Assembly (NCBI GenBank): GCA_012842645.1
Contig: DUSJ01000337.1
Coordinates: 1-7,681 of the forward strand
Direction: 5' to 3'
Length of the DNA: 7,681 bases
Origin: Clostridiaceae bacterium
GTDB taxonomy: Bacteria > Bacillota > Clostridia > DSM-8532
Below, piece after piece: positions 1 to 6,502 of this stretch. Both the position numbers and the translations under genes were made by a program. Every line of letters starts with the position of its first letter. Position 1 is the stretch's first letter. The notes beneath the pieces were generated by a model, which was given only the letters and a program-made list of their open reading frames with translations, had not been told where the DNA came from and made no database searches.

Positions 1-1
1 A

Positions 2-118
2 ACCCGCCATAGCGGCAGCGAAAGCGGCAGACCGGTGGCCTTCAGACTGCTTGATGATATTGTCGGCAGAATCCCTGTTCCCACCGAGGAAAGACTGTAC
101 AAGGCAGGAGGCAATTGA
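2..118 (+). CDS. MoxR-family AAA+ ATPase, C-terminal end (partial)
   Basis: Only the last 38 codons are present, ending in TGA at 116-118. The visible residues include RHSG near the start and a helix-like LLDDIVGRIPVPTEE stretch close to the end. This matches the way MoxR ATPases finish, with an Arg-His pair followed by a helix and a VPVP or IPVP motif. The Walker motifs lie outside the window, so the call rests on this tail plus the next two genes, which are the classic MoxR partners DUF58 and DUF4129. MoxR proteins are known as chaperone-like ATPases that help mature or assemble partner complexes, often ones with von Willebrand A-like domains. The downstream DUF58 gene starts 5 bases after this stop, and its likely ribosome binding site (AGGAGG, 106-111) lies inside this gene, which implies one operon. 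Confidence 0.72.
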   Translation, partial: TRHSGSESGRPVAFRLLDDIVGRIPVPTEERLYKAGGN

Positions 119-122
119 GCTT

Positions 123-1184
123 ATGTGGGTGTTCAGGCTGATCATAGCCGCACTGTTCGTTGCGATGGTCGAAGCATACCTGACAGCAAGGTACAGCCTG
201 AGCAGGGTCAGCCTGGAGCGCAGCTTTGATACGAGACATGCTGCCTGCGGGCAGGAGATCCATATGATCGAAAGGATCAGCAACAATAAAATTTTGCCTG
301 TCCCATGCCTCAAGGTGGAGTCCAGGATTGACCGCAGCCTGCAGTTCGGCAGGATGCAGGATCTTAATGTCCTTGATAACATGTTCCATGTAAGCGTATT
401 CTGCCTGATGCCGTTTACCAGGATAATCCGCACTCACACCGTAAAATGCGTAAAAAGAGGCAATTACCGCCTGACGGGAGCCTTTCTTACCGCGCGGTCC
501 ATAACGGGGAGCGTTTCCCTGACCGGTGACATAAAAACCGACGCGGAAGTATATGTTTTTCCCCAGCTTCTTCAATTCCATGAACTGAATTTTCCGTCCC
601 ACAGCTGGCAGGGCGATATGATCGTCCGCAGATGGATCCTCGAGGACCCGTTTGTCAGGGCCGGCGTGCGCGAATACACATCTTCTGATCCCATGAAGAA
701 TATAAACTGGAAGGCTTCCGCGCGCTCGGGAATCCTCCAGGTAAACCGATATGAGCCTACTGCCCGCCACAATCTCATGATTGTGCTGAACGTGGAAACC
801 AGCCTGGACCAGTGGTCGGTGACCAAGGAACCCGAAAGGGTCGAATATGGGATAAGCGTTGCGGCCACTGTTTTTGACTATGCATTCAAAAATTCGCTCG
901 AAGCCGGTTTTGCATGTAACGGGTACCTTAAGGAGAAGGATAAAGAATATGTCCATGTAAGCCCGGCAGCGGGGAAGAATCATGAGACCGGTATCATGGA
1001 ATGCCTTGCGCGGCTGGTGGCGGACAGGAGCGTCACATTCCACACCCTGCTTGACAGGGAACTGGAAAGGCATCCATGCAATACCGATTACCTGCTTATC
1101 ACCGCTGTGGTAAGCGAGGAGATGGAGAATAAAATCAGGCGACTGAGAAACATGGGCAATGCCGTGGAGATTCTGAGGATATGA
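123..1184 (+). CDS. DUF58 domain membrane-anchored protein (YeaD-like)
   Basis: 353 residues. The ATG at 123 is preferred because AGGAGG lies at 106-111 and the protein then opens directly with a hydrophobic anchor (about residues 2-22); the longer frame back to 51 would run into the MoxR coding end. The DUF58 signature is at about residues 181-211, with REYTSSDPMKNINWKASAR in place of the family's usual REY..GD..R.IDWKASAR pattern. The region after it (about 217-350) should be the vWA-like fold. Its metal-site motif is degenerate: Asn223, Glu225 and Ser227 stand where DxSxS is expected. Only one membrane segment is obvious, whereas many relatives have two. Residues 23-180 would form the beta-rich domain that precedes DUF58. 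By family association it partners the MoxR ATPase and the next membrane protein. Its stop overlaps the next start (ATGA, 1181-1184), indicating translational coupling. Confidence 0.88.
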   Translation: MWVFRLIIAALFVAMVEAYLTARYSLSRVSLERSFDTRHAACGQEIHMIERISNNKILPVPCLKVESRIDRSLQFGRMQDLNVLDNMFHVSVFCLMPFTRIIRTHTVKCVKRGNYRLTGAFLTARSITGSVSLTGDIKTDAEVYVFPQLLQFHELNFPSHSWQGDMIVRRWILEDPFVRAGVREYTSSDPMKNINWKASARSGILQVNRYEPTARHNLMIVLNVETSLDQWSVTKEPERVEYGISVAATVFDYAFKNSLEAGFACNGYLKEKDKEYVHVSPAAGKNHETGIMECLARLVADRSVTFHTLLDRELERHPCNTDYLLITAVVSEEMENKIRRLRNMGNAVEILRI

Positions 1185-2461
1185 AAAACCAGGTTTTGAT
1201 GCGTTGGTTCTGGACAATAACTGAATACCTGATGATGTTCCCGCTCATCCTGATAATTACCGTGCTGCTTCTTCCGGATCAGGTCTCGCTGGCGTTTGCG
1301 TTTACTTTGCCTGTCAATGCCTTGTTCGCGATCATCATCGCAAGGATCAAGGGAAGGTTCAGAAAAATAGTTTTGCTGATAACAGGAGTTGCTTACACCC
1401 TGTTGGTGTCCGGGCTATGGTTCCTCGCCTTACCCGGGGACATCGGGTACATGTTCGTGTATCTTGCCTGGACTGCCGTTTTCTTCTGCAGGGGGATAAG
1501 GAGAGCGACAGGGAGCGAGCCCGTATTGTTCTTCTATTCGGGCGGGCTGCTTATCCATGTGATATGCCTTTTCCTTGTCAGCCGCGTGGAAGTCCTGGTT
1601 CCTTACCTTAATATAGTGGCCGCAGGCGCTGCTATTTATGTAATTGCCGTGCTTCCCATAGCCAACAATTACTTTCTTATCGCCGAATCGCGGCAGAGGA
1701 ACAGCCTGAGTGTGATGCCGAACACGGTAGTCAGGGGGAACAGGATCATCGTGATTACCCTGCTGGTGATCATAGGGATCCTGTCAGCGGGAAAATACCT
1801 GGTGGAAGGGATCAACTGGATAATAGGGACTGTTATGATGCTTATAAATTGGCTGAGAAGGATCTTGGAATCCCTGGCGGAAAACGGTCCCCTGCGTCCT
1901 GAAGTTTATGAAGACTTTACCTTTGAAATAATGGAACCGGCACAGGAAAACCCTGTCGTTCAGCTCATACTTGAGATAATATCCGCCCTGATGGTCCTGG
2001 CCATCCTGTTTTTAATCATACGGCACATCGTGATAAATCACAGGAAGATTTTAAAAAGCATCATGGAGTTTTTCTCGCGCCTGTCAGGCCGCTTCCGGAA
2101 GTGGAGCGCCACCGAGCAGAGCTATTCCGACAGGTACGAGTTCCTCCTGAAAACTGCCGGTCCCAGGCGCCCGCCTTTGCTTAAAAGGATTTTCATGAGG
2201 GAGAAGAGATGGAATGACATGAAAGACAATGTCAGCCGGACGCGCTTTATCTATACGAAGTTCGTGCTGGACAGCATCCGGAAGGGCTTCCATTTCAGGG
2301 TATCCGATACGCCCTCCGAAACCGCTGAAAGGATAAGCAGGGAAATAAAGAGCGATGACAATGACCACAGCCTTTTAAGCGAGACATATAACCAGGCCCG
2401 CTATGGGAACGGGCAGATCAGCGACGAGACGGTAAAGATACTGAAGGACAGGTATCTGTAA
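1181..2461 (+). CDS. Polytopic membrane protein with C-terminal DUF4129-like domain, lacking the transglutaminase domain
   Basis: 426 residues, starting at the ATG that overlaps the DUF58 stop. Hydrophobic segments lie near residues 14-31, 37-54, 63-82, 87-103, 115-134, 141-160, 188-204 and 259-283, with another amphipathic stretch at 208-223. The soluble tail (about 310-426) resembles DUF4129: a long helix, then DTPSETAERIS near 376-386, then ETYNQARYGNG near 401-411. In the related TgpA/YebA proteins an N-terminal bundle of membrane helices is followed by an extracytoplasmic transglutaminase domain, a membrane helix and cytoplasmic DUF4129. Here only about 35 residues (224-258) could sit in the transglutaminase position. 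The only cysteines (103 and 129) are in or beside membrane segments, so no Cys-His-Asp enzyme is present. It probably forms the membrane part of the MoxR/DUF58 system. It appears to be the last gene of the operon, and no transglutaminase gene follows. Confidence 0.8.
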   Translation: MKNQVLMRWFWTITEYLMMFPLILIITVLLLPDQVSLAFAFTLPVNALFAIIIARIKGRFRKIVLLITGVAYTLLVSGLWFLALPGDIGYMFVYLAWTAVFFCRGIRRATGSEPVLFFYSGGLLIHVICLFLVSRVEVLVPYLNIVAAGAAIYVIAVLPIANNYFLIAESRQRNSLSVMPNTVVRGNRIIVITLLVIIGILSAGKYLVEGINWIIGTVMMLINWLRRILESLAENGPLRPEVYEDFTFEIMEPAQENPVVQLILEIISALMVLAILFLIIRHIVINHRKILKSIMEFFSRLSGRFRKWSATEQSYSDRYEFLLKTAGPRRPPLLKRIFMREKRWNDMKDNVSRTRFIYTKFVLDSIRKGFHFRVSDTPSETAERISREIKSDDNDHSLLSETYNQARYGNGQISDETVKILKDRYL

Positions 2462-2806
2462 AATACAGTGGATTCATATCAACCATTATTTCGCGGTATT
2501 TTAATAATACGTATTTATACTTTTAAGGCGAAATTGCTCCTTCTCATATCGTCTTAGCTTTAGAATTCTATTTCAACTATTGCCAGAAAGCATGTGTTTC
2601 TGTCAATAATTATACCAAGGTGTAAAAACTCCTCAGATTCATCTTTTATATTTTGTCTCCATAAAACTGACATAGGGAAAACCCCGGACATAATCTTTCC
2701 ATTCTTTCCTGGTGATCCATCGGAGACCAGAAATTCTGATAACTTGATTTTGAGTCAAATGAATCTAAGAAAAAACGTCTCAAACCGAATCACTTCACAA
2801 ATTTAC
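2462..2806. other. AT-rich intergenic spacer, no convincing gene
   Basis: This stretch is visibly richer in A and T than the genes on either side. A plus-strand frame (2594-2842) has no ribosome binding site and runs through the promoter of the next operon. A minus-strand frame is open from 2754 down to a TAA at 2560, but its first ATG is at 2691 with only a weak GGAAAG ahead of it, and I do not recognise the product. I see no GC-rich terminator after the DUF4129 gene. The spacer may be degenerate former coding or mobile DNA, but nothing in it can be named. Confidence 0.6.
2488..2534. repeat. Inverted repeat ATTTCGC / GCGAAAT
   Basis: A 7-base arm at 2488-2494 is matched by its reverse complement at 2528-2534. 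The 33-base AT-rich loop contains a smaller GTATT/AATAC inverted repeat. It lies 27 bases after the DUF4129 stop. There is no GC-rich stem followed by a T-run, so it is not a canonical intrinsic terminator. It could be a weak terminator, a 3'-end structure or chance pairing. Confidence 0.25.
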
Positions 2807-2835
2807 CTGCTATGTTTGGATTTACGTGGTACAAT
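2807..2835 (+). promoter_or_regulatory. Extended -10 promoter for the M42 peptidase operon
   Basis: TGGTACAAT at 2827-2835 is a good extended -10 element (TG, one base, then TACAAT). The hexamer 17 bases upstream, CTGCTA at 2807-2812, matches TTGACA at only three positions, so the extended -10 would have to compensate. The predicted transcript would start near 2842 and give a leader of about 30 bases. That places the AGGTG ribosome binding site (2862-2866) 5 bases before the ATG at 2872. Confidence 0.55.
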
Positions 2836-2871
2836 AATTTAGTAAGACAAAACAACAAGGCAGGTGTTAGA

Positions 2872-3903
2872 ATGAACGAATGCAGCGAGCTTTTGAAAAA
2901 GCTCTGCAATCTGAGGGCAGTCACCGGGCGGGAAAACATGGCTGCCGAAAAGATTGCCGAGGTACTGCGCAATTATTGCGATGAAGTCACGATAGATCCT
3001 TTCTTCAATGTCATCGGCCTGAAGAAGGGTCAGTCGGAACCCCCTGGCAACGTGCTGGTCACGGCCCATTACGACGAGATCGGGCTTATAGTCACAGGCA
3101 TTGAAGACAGCGGTTTCCTGCGGTTTGCGGCAGCCGGGGGTGTTGATCCCAAGGCCATCGGAGCCATGGAAGTGATAGTTCACGGGAAAAAAGACCTGTT
3201 CGGCGTGATCGGAGCCAAGCCGCCCCATCTGATATCACCCGAGGACAAGGACAAAGGGATCAAGATGGAAGAAATGAGGATAGATATCGGCTATGACGGT
3301 GAAAAAGCGAAGGAGCTTGTCTCGGTGGGGGACATGGTTTCATTTGTCAACCCTGCCAGGGAGCTTATGAACAACAGGCTGGCCGGGAAAAGCATGGACA
3401 ACCGCAGCGGCGTGGCCGCGCTGGTGGAGCTCCTGAAGGAGCTTAAGAAACTGCACCATGATGACAATGTGTATGTTGTTGCCACCGTCCAGGAAGAGCT
3501 GGGCTTAATTGGCGCCATCTGCGCGTCATATAACATTAAGGCCGACCTGGGAATAGTATTCGATGTATGTCACGGCGATATGCCCGACGCTCCAGGCGAC
3601 GAAACCTTCCCATTGGGAAAGGGCGTAGCTGTCGCGGTGGGGCCTGTGCTGAGCAAGAAGCATACCAGGGGAATCATTAAGATGGCAAAGGATGAAAACA
3701 TACCGTACCAGGTCGATCCCGAACCCGGAGACACCGGAACCGAAGCCGCGGCCCATGCCATCGCAAGGGAAGGGATACCGACGATACTGCTTTCCATCCC
3801 TGCCAAGTACATGCATACGACTGTGGAAATGGTTTCGACAGACGATGTGACAGCCGCGGGAAGGCTTGCGGCACGTTATATAGCGGGGAGGGACAAGGCA
3901 TGA
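2872..3903 (+). CDS. M42 family metallo-aminopeptidase, paralog 1
   Basis: 343 residues, close to the usual M42 length of about 330-360. The ATG at 2872 is chosen because AGGTG sits 5 bases upstream; extending to 2812 would start inside the promoter and add an unrelated 20-residue head. M42 enzymes are two-metal (zinc or cobalt) aminopeptidases with a catalytic domain interrupted by a small dimerisation domain, often built into tetrahedral dodecamers that trim short peptides. Predicted metal ligands are His66 (TAHYDEIG), Asp176 (SMDNRSG), Glu209 (TVQEELG), Asp231 (VFDVCHGD) and His315 (AKYMHT), with Glu208 as general base and Asp68 beside the site. It differs from its two neighbours in having MDNR for LDDR and GDTGTEAAA (286-294) where they have GGT(N/D)AG. 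Older databases may call such proteins endoglucanase (CelM-like), but the motifs are those of a peptidase. The stop overlaps the next start by 4 bases. Confidence 0.9.
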   Translation: MNECSELLKKLCNLRAVTGRENMAAEKIAEVLRNYCDEVTIDPFFNVIGLKKGQSEPPGNVLVTAHYDEIGLIVTGIEDSGFLRFAAAGGVDPKAIGAMEVIVHGKKDLFGVIGAKPPHLISPEDKDKGIKMEEMRIDIGYDGEKAKELVSVGDMVSFVNPARELMNNRLAGKSMDNRSGVAALVELLKELKKLHHDDNVYVVATVQEELGLIGAICASYNIKADLGIVFDVCHGDMPDAPGDETFPLGKGVAVAVGPVLSKKHTRGIIKMAKDENIPYQVDPEPGDTGTEAAAHAIAREGIPTILLSIPAKYMHTTVEMVSTDDVTAAGRLAARYIAGRDKA

Positions 3904-4967
3904 AGGAACAACTCGAAATACTTAAAAAACTGACCTCTCTTGACGGCGTGTCGGGAGACGAAGGAGCCGTCCGGGACTATATAATATCCCTTGTCAGGGA
4001 TCATGTGGACGATTACTACGTTGACAACATGGGAAACCTCATAACCTACAAGAAAGGCAGCGGGAGCGGCCTGAAGGTAATGCTGGACGCCCATATGGAC
4101 GAAGTAGGTCTTATGGTTACCAAAATAAACTCTGACGGTTTGCTGAAGTTCCAGACCATCGGAGGTATTGAATCGAGGGTATTGGTTGGCAAGCGCGTCA
4201 GGGTAGGAGAAAAGGGAGTTCCCGGCGTGATTGGGTTCAAACCCATCCACCTGCAGAGCAAAAATGAAAGGTCCGGCGCTGTCGACAAGAAAAACCTCAC
4301 CATTGACATAGGAGCGAAGGATAAGGAGCAGGCCGAGGGCATGGTGGAAATAGGGGATAGGGTCGCTTTTGAATACGATCCCGTCGAGTTCGGAGACAAC
4401 AAGCTCATGGCCAAGGCGCTGGATGACAGGGTCGGTTGCGCCGTTCTTATCGAGCTTCTTAAGCATGATTATGAGTGTGATATTTACGGGTGTTTCACGG
4501 TCCAGGAAGAAGTGGGCCTTAAAGGAGCCAAGACCGCTGCGTTCCAGGTTAACCCCGATATAGCCATCGTGCTCGAGGGAACGACCTGCTATGACGTGCC
4601 CGATACCAAGGAGCACAGCATGAGTACCATATGCGGGAAAGGTCCGGCCCTTACTATCATGGACAGGTCGGTAATAACCGACAGGGAGCTTGTAACCCAC
4701 ATTGTAAAGGTCGCCGAAAAAAACGGCATACCATACCAATTTAAAAAGACCATATCGGGCGGTACCAACGCGGGCAGGATACAGGTCAGCGGCACTGGCG
4801 TGAAGGTAGCCGTGATTGCCGTGCCGTGCAGGTATATCCATACTCCCGTATCGGTAATGGACATATCTGATTTCGAGAATATGCTGAAGCTTGCGAAAAA
4901 GGTACTGGAGAGCCTTCCGGTATCCATGACCCTTTATCGCGAACAGGGAGGTATTGAAAATGTTTGA
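3900..4967 (+). CDS. M42 family metallo-aminopeptidase, paralog 2 (Glu at one metal site)
   Basis: 355 residues. The start ATG overlaps the previous stop (ATGA, 3900-3903), and GGGAGGG at 3886-3892 lies 7 bases upstream inside the previous gene. Predicted metal ligands are His65 (DAHMDEVG), Asp175 (ALDDRVG), Glu204 (TVQEEVG), Glu226 (VLEGTTCYDVP) and His314 (RYIHTP), with Glu203 as general base and Asp67 beside the site. Position 226 is Glu where paralogs 1 and 3 have Asp. Both occur at this site in the wider family, where the EGT form marks a distinct subgroup. SGGTNAG lies at 286-292. An acidic or polar tail of about 15 residues extends past the usual end, and its last codons overlap the next gene. 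There is no signal peptide, so it is expected in the cytoplasm. Confidence 0.9.
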   Translation: MKEQLEILKKLTSLDGVSGDEGAVRDYIISLVRDHVDDYYVDNMGNLITYKKGSGSGLKVMLDAHMDEVGLMVTKINSDGLLKFQTIGGIESRVLVGKRVRVGEKGVPGVIGFKPIHLQSKNERSGAVDKKNLTIDIGAKDKEQAEGMVEIGDRVAFEYDPVEFGDNKLMAKALDDRVGCAVLIELLKHDYECDIYGCFTVQEEVGLKGAKTAAFQVNPDIAIVLEGTTCYDVPDTKEHSMSTICGKGPALTIMDRSVITDRELVTHIVKVAEKNGIPYQFKKTISGGTNAGRIQVSGTGVKVAVIAVPCRYIHTPVSVMDISDFENMLKLAKKVLESLPVSMTLYREQGGIENV

Positions 4968-5937
4968 TATCATTAAGAAGCTTGCGCAAACCTTCGGTCC
5001 CTCAGGAAATGAGAAGAAAGTGGCCGAGGTAATAACCGGACTAATAAAGGACAAGGTCGATGACGTGAAGACTGATGCGCTGGGCAACCTTATCTGCGTG
5101 AAGAAAGGCGCCGGCAAAAAGATAATGCTGGCCGCCCACATGGACGAGATTGGCCTGATTGTTTCACATATCGATGAAAAAGGATTCCTGAGGTTCAGCA
5201 ATGTTGGCGGCGTTCATCCTTGGGGAATCGTAGGCAAGAGGGTCGTTTTTGAAAACGGAACTACCGGAATTGTCTGGTATGAAGAAGATAAGGATGACAT
5301 TAAAAATCTGAAGTTTGACAAGATGTATATCGATATCATGGCAAAATCGGCCCAGGAAGCTGAAAAGGTGGTCAAAGTCGGAGATATGGCGGTATTTGCA
5401 GGAGACACGATCCTGCAAAACGGCAGGGTTATTTCAAAGGCTTTGGACGACAGGATCGGGTGCGCTGTCCTGGTACAGATGGCTTTGAATGCCCCTGAAA
5501 CGGATAATGAGATATACTATGTGTTTACGACCCAGGAAGAGGTAGGCCTGAGAGGAGCCAGAACAGCTGCATACGGAATCGTACCTGACATGGCCCTTGC
5601 TGTCGATGTTTGCATGACAGGAGACATTCCAAACTGCAAACCTATGGCCGTTCGCATGGGAGACGGGCCTACTGTCAAGATAAAGGACGGCAGCGTAATT
5701 TCCCATCCGCATGTAAAGGACAGGCTTATGGATGCGGCAGAAAAGAATGGTATTCCTTATCAGTTAGAAGTAATGCAGCACGGCGGCACAGATGCGGGCA
5801 GCATTCATGTCACTGCCGGCGGAATACCTTCCGGAGGGGTCTCGATACCATCCAGGTATGTGCATAATGTAGCGGAAGCCGTTGATATGAACGATGTGGA
5901 AAATGCTGTAAAACTGCTGGAAGCCTTTGTTAAGTAA
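4960..5937 (+). CDS. M42 family metallo-aminopeptidase, paralog 3 (short form)
   Basis: 325 residues. The ATG at 4960 is preferred over the in-frame TTG at 4954 because GGGAGG (4946-4951) is 8 bases from the ATG but only 2 from the TTG. It overlaps the previous gene by 8 bases. Predicted metal ligands are His60 (AAHMDEIG), Asp163 (ALDDRIG), Glu194 (TTQEEVG), Asp216 (AVDVCMTGDIP) and His302 (SRYVHN), with Glu193 as general base and Asp62 beside the site. HGGTDAGSIH is at 274-283. In the dimerisation domain, paralogs 1 and 2 have a Lys-Pro-x-His motif (KPPHL, KPIHL); this protein instead has a charged segment, WYEEDKDDIKN at about 106-116. It is thus a complete but structurally distinct third enzyme of the set. 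It is the last gene of the operon. Confidence 0.9.
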   Translation: MFDIIKKLAQTFGPSGNEKKVAEVITGLIKDKVDDVKTDALGNLICVKKGAGKKIMLAAHMDEIGLIVSHIDEKGFLRFSNVGGVHPWGIVGKRVVFENGTTGIVWYEEDKDDIKNLKFDKMYIDIMAKSAQEAEKVVKVGDMAVFAGDTILQNGRVISKALDDRIGCAVLVQMALNAPETDNEIYYVFTTQEEVGLRGARTAAYGIVPDMALAVDVCMTGDIPNCKPMAVRMGDGPTVKIKDGSVISHPHVKDRLMDAAEKNGIPYQLEVMQHGGTDAGSIHVTAGGIPSGGVSIPSRYVHNVAEAVDMNDVENAVKLLEAFVK

Positions 5938-5946
5938 AAATTTGCC

Positions 5947-5963
5947 GAACAGGATGCCTGTTC
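5947..5963 (+). terminator. Short stem-loop after the M42 operon, possible terminator
   Basis: GAACAGG at 5947-5953 pairs perfectly with CCTGTTC at 5957-5963 around a 3-base ATG loop, 9 bases after the paralog 3 stop. No T-run follows on the plus strand, so it is not a canonical intrinsic terminator; it may still end or protect the transcript. The AAAAATTT tract just before it would act as a U-run only for transcription in the opposite direction, and no gene there needs it. Confidence 0.4.
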
Positions 5964-5985
5964 ATCATCGCTGGAATATGCTCCT

Positions 5986-6017
5986 TTAATAAAATGTCGA
6001 ATCAGGTCAAATACTAT
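5986..6017 (+). promoter_or_regulatory. Possible promoter of the CBM25 gene
   Basis: AATACTA at 6010-6016 (overlapping TACTAT at 6012-6017) resembles a -10 element. TTAATA at 5986-5991 lies 18 bases upstream. This pair is closer to a forespore sigma-G-type pattern (TGAATA, about 17-18 bases, CATACTA) than to the housekeeping TTGACA/TATAAT pair, but each half has a mismatch. Some promoter must lie here if the stem-loop at 5947 ends the previous transcript. Confidence 0.25.
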
Positions 6018-6042
6018 ATGAATGAAAGGAGGACCGACATTC

Positions 6043-6501
6043 ATGAGTATTTTTGACAACATGATGATGAACAACAGGAATCCTAAGCAGGCAGGACATA
6101 AAAAAAGCGCGAAAAAGTCGTCGATATATAACAGGGACGCGGAGGACAATACGTTTAACGAAGAATTCTCCGACGATTTGATGAGCGATGTGTCCAGGTA
6201 CGGAATACAATCTTATTCAAAAGCCGGGGTGACTTTTGAGAAACTTTCCGAGACCCATGGCAAAATCAGTTATTCCGGGCTGCTGGCAAAAAGCGGCGCG
6301 CAGGAAATATGCGGGGTATATGGCTATGGCAGCAACCAGAACTGGGAAAACGTAACCACCCTTCAATTCAAAAAGGAAGGGGATGGAGTTTTCCAGGCCA
6401 TCGTACCTCTTGAATCAGGCAAGAACATAAATATTGCTTTCAAGGATCCTGCGGAGAACTGGGACAACAACTCAGGCATGAACTACACCTTCGTCAACTA
6501 A
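6043..6501 (+). CDS. Stand-alone CBM25-type starch/glycogen-binding protein
   Basis: 152 residues. The ATG at 6043 follows AAAGGAGG (6025-6032) by 10 bases; an upstream in-frame ATG at 6022 overlaps that ribosome binding site and is rejected. Residues 1-60 are polar and probably disordered: a Met/Asn-rich start, a Lys-rich patch (KKSAKKS, 20-26), then an acidic patch. Residues about 61-152 look like carbohydrate-binding module family 25, with GVYGYGSNQNWENV near 91-104 and the diagnostic ending FKDPAENWDNNSGMNY near 133-148; Trp101 and Trp140 are candidate sugar-stacking residues. The family binds alpha-1,4-glucans such as starch and glycogen. There is no catalytic domain, signal peptide or membrane segment, so a cytoplasmic glycogen-binding or targeting role is inferred, supported by glgA about 660 bases downstream. 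Confidence 0.82.
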   Translation: MSIFDNMMMNNRNPKQAGHKKSAKKSSIYNRDAEDNTFNEEFSDDLMSDVSRYGIQSYSKAGVTFEKLSETHGKISYSGLLAKSGAQEICGVYGYGSNQNWENVTTLQFKKEGDGVFQAIVPLESGKNINIAFKDPAENWDNNSGMNYTFVN

Positions 6502-6502
6502 G

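Noticed and set aside
42..1217. Minus-strand open frame of 391 codons opposite the DUF58 gene
   Set aside because: It is a shadow of the DUF58 gene. The plus strand has the recognisable family motif, a ribosome binding site and operon overlaps; the minus-strand product resembles nothing and has no comparable context.
2594..2842. Plus-strand frame of 82 codons in the intergenic spacer
   Set aside because: It has no ribosome binding site, runs through the promoter of the M42 operon, and its translation has no recognisable pattern.
4954..4956. TTG as start of M42 paralog 3
   Set aside because: It is only 2 bases from the GGGAGG site; the ATG at 4960 has an 8-base spacing.
3876..5201. Minus-strand open frame of 441 codons opposite the M42 genes
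   Set aside because: It spans gene boundaries of the plus-strand operon. All three plus-strand proteins carry complete M42 motifs, so this is an antisense shadow caused by codon bias.
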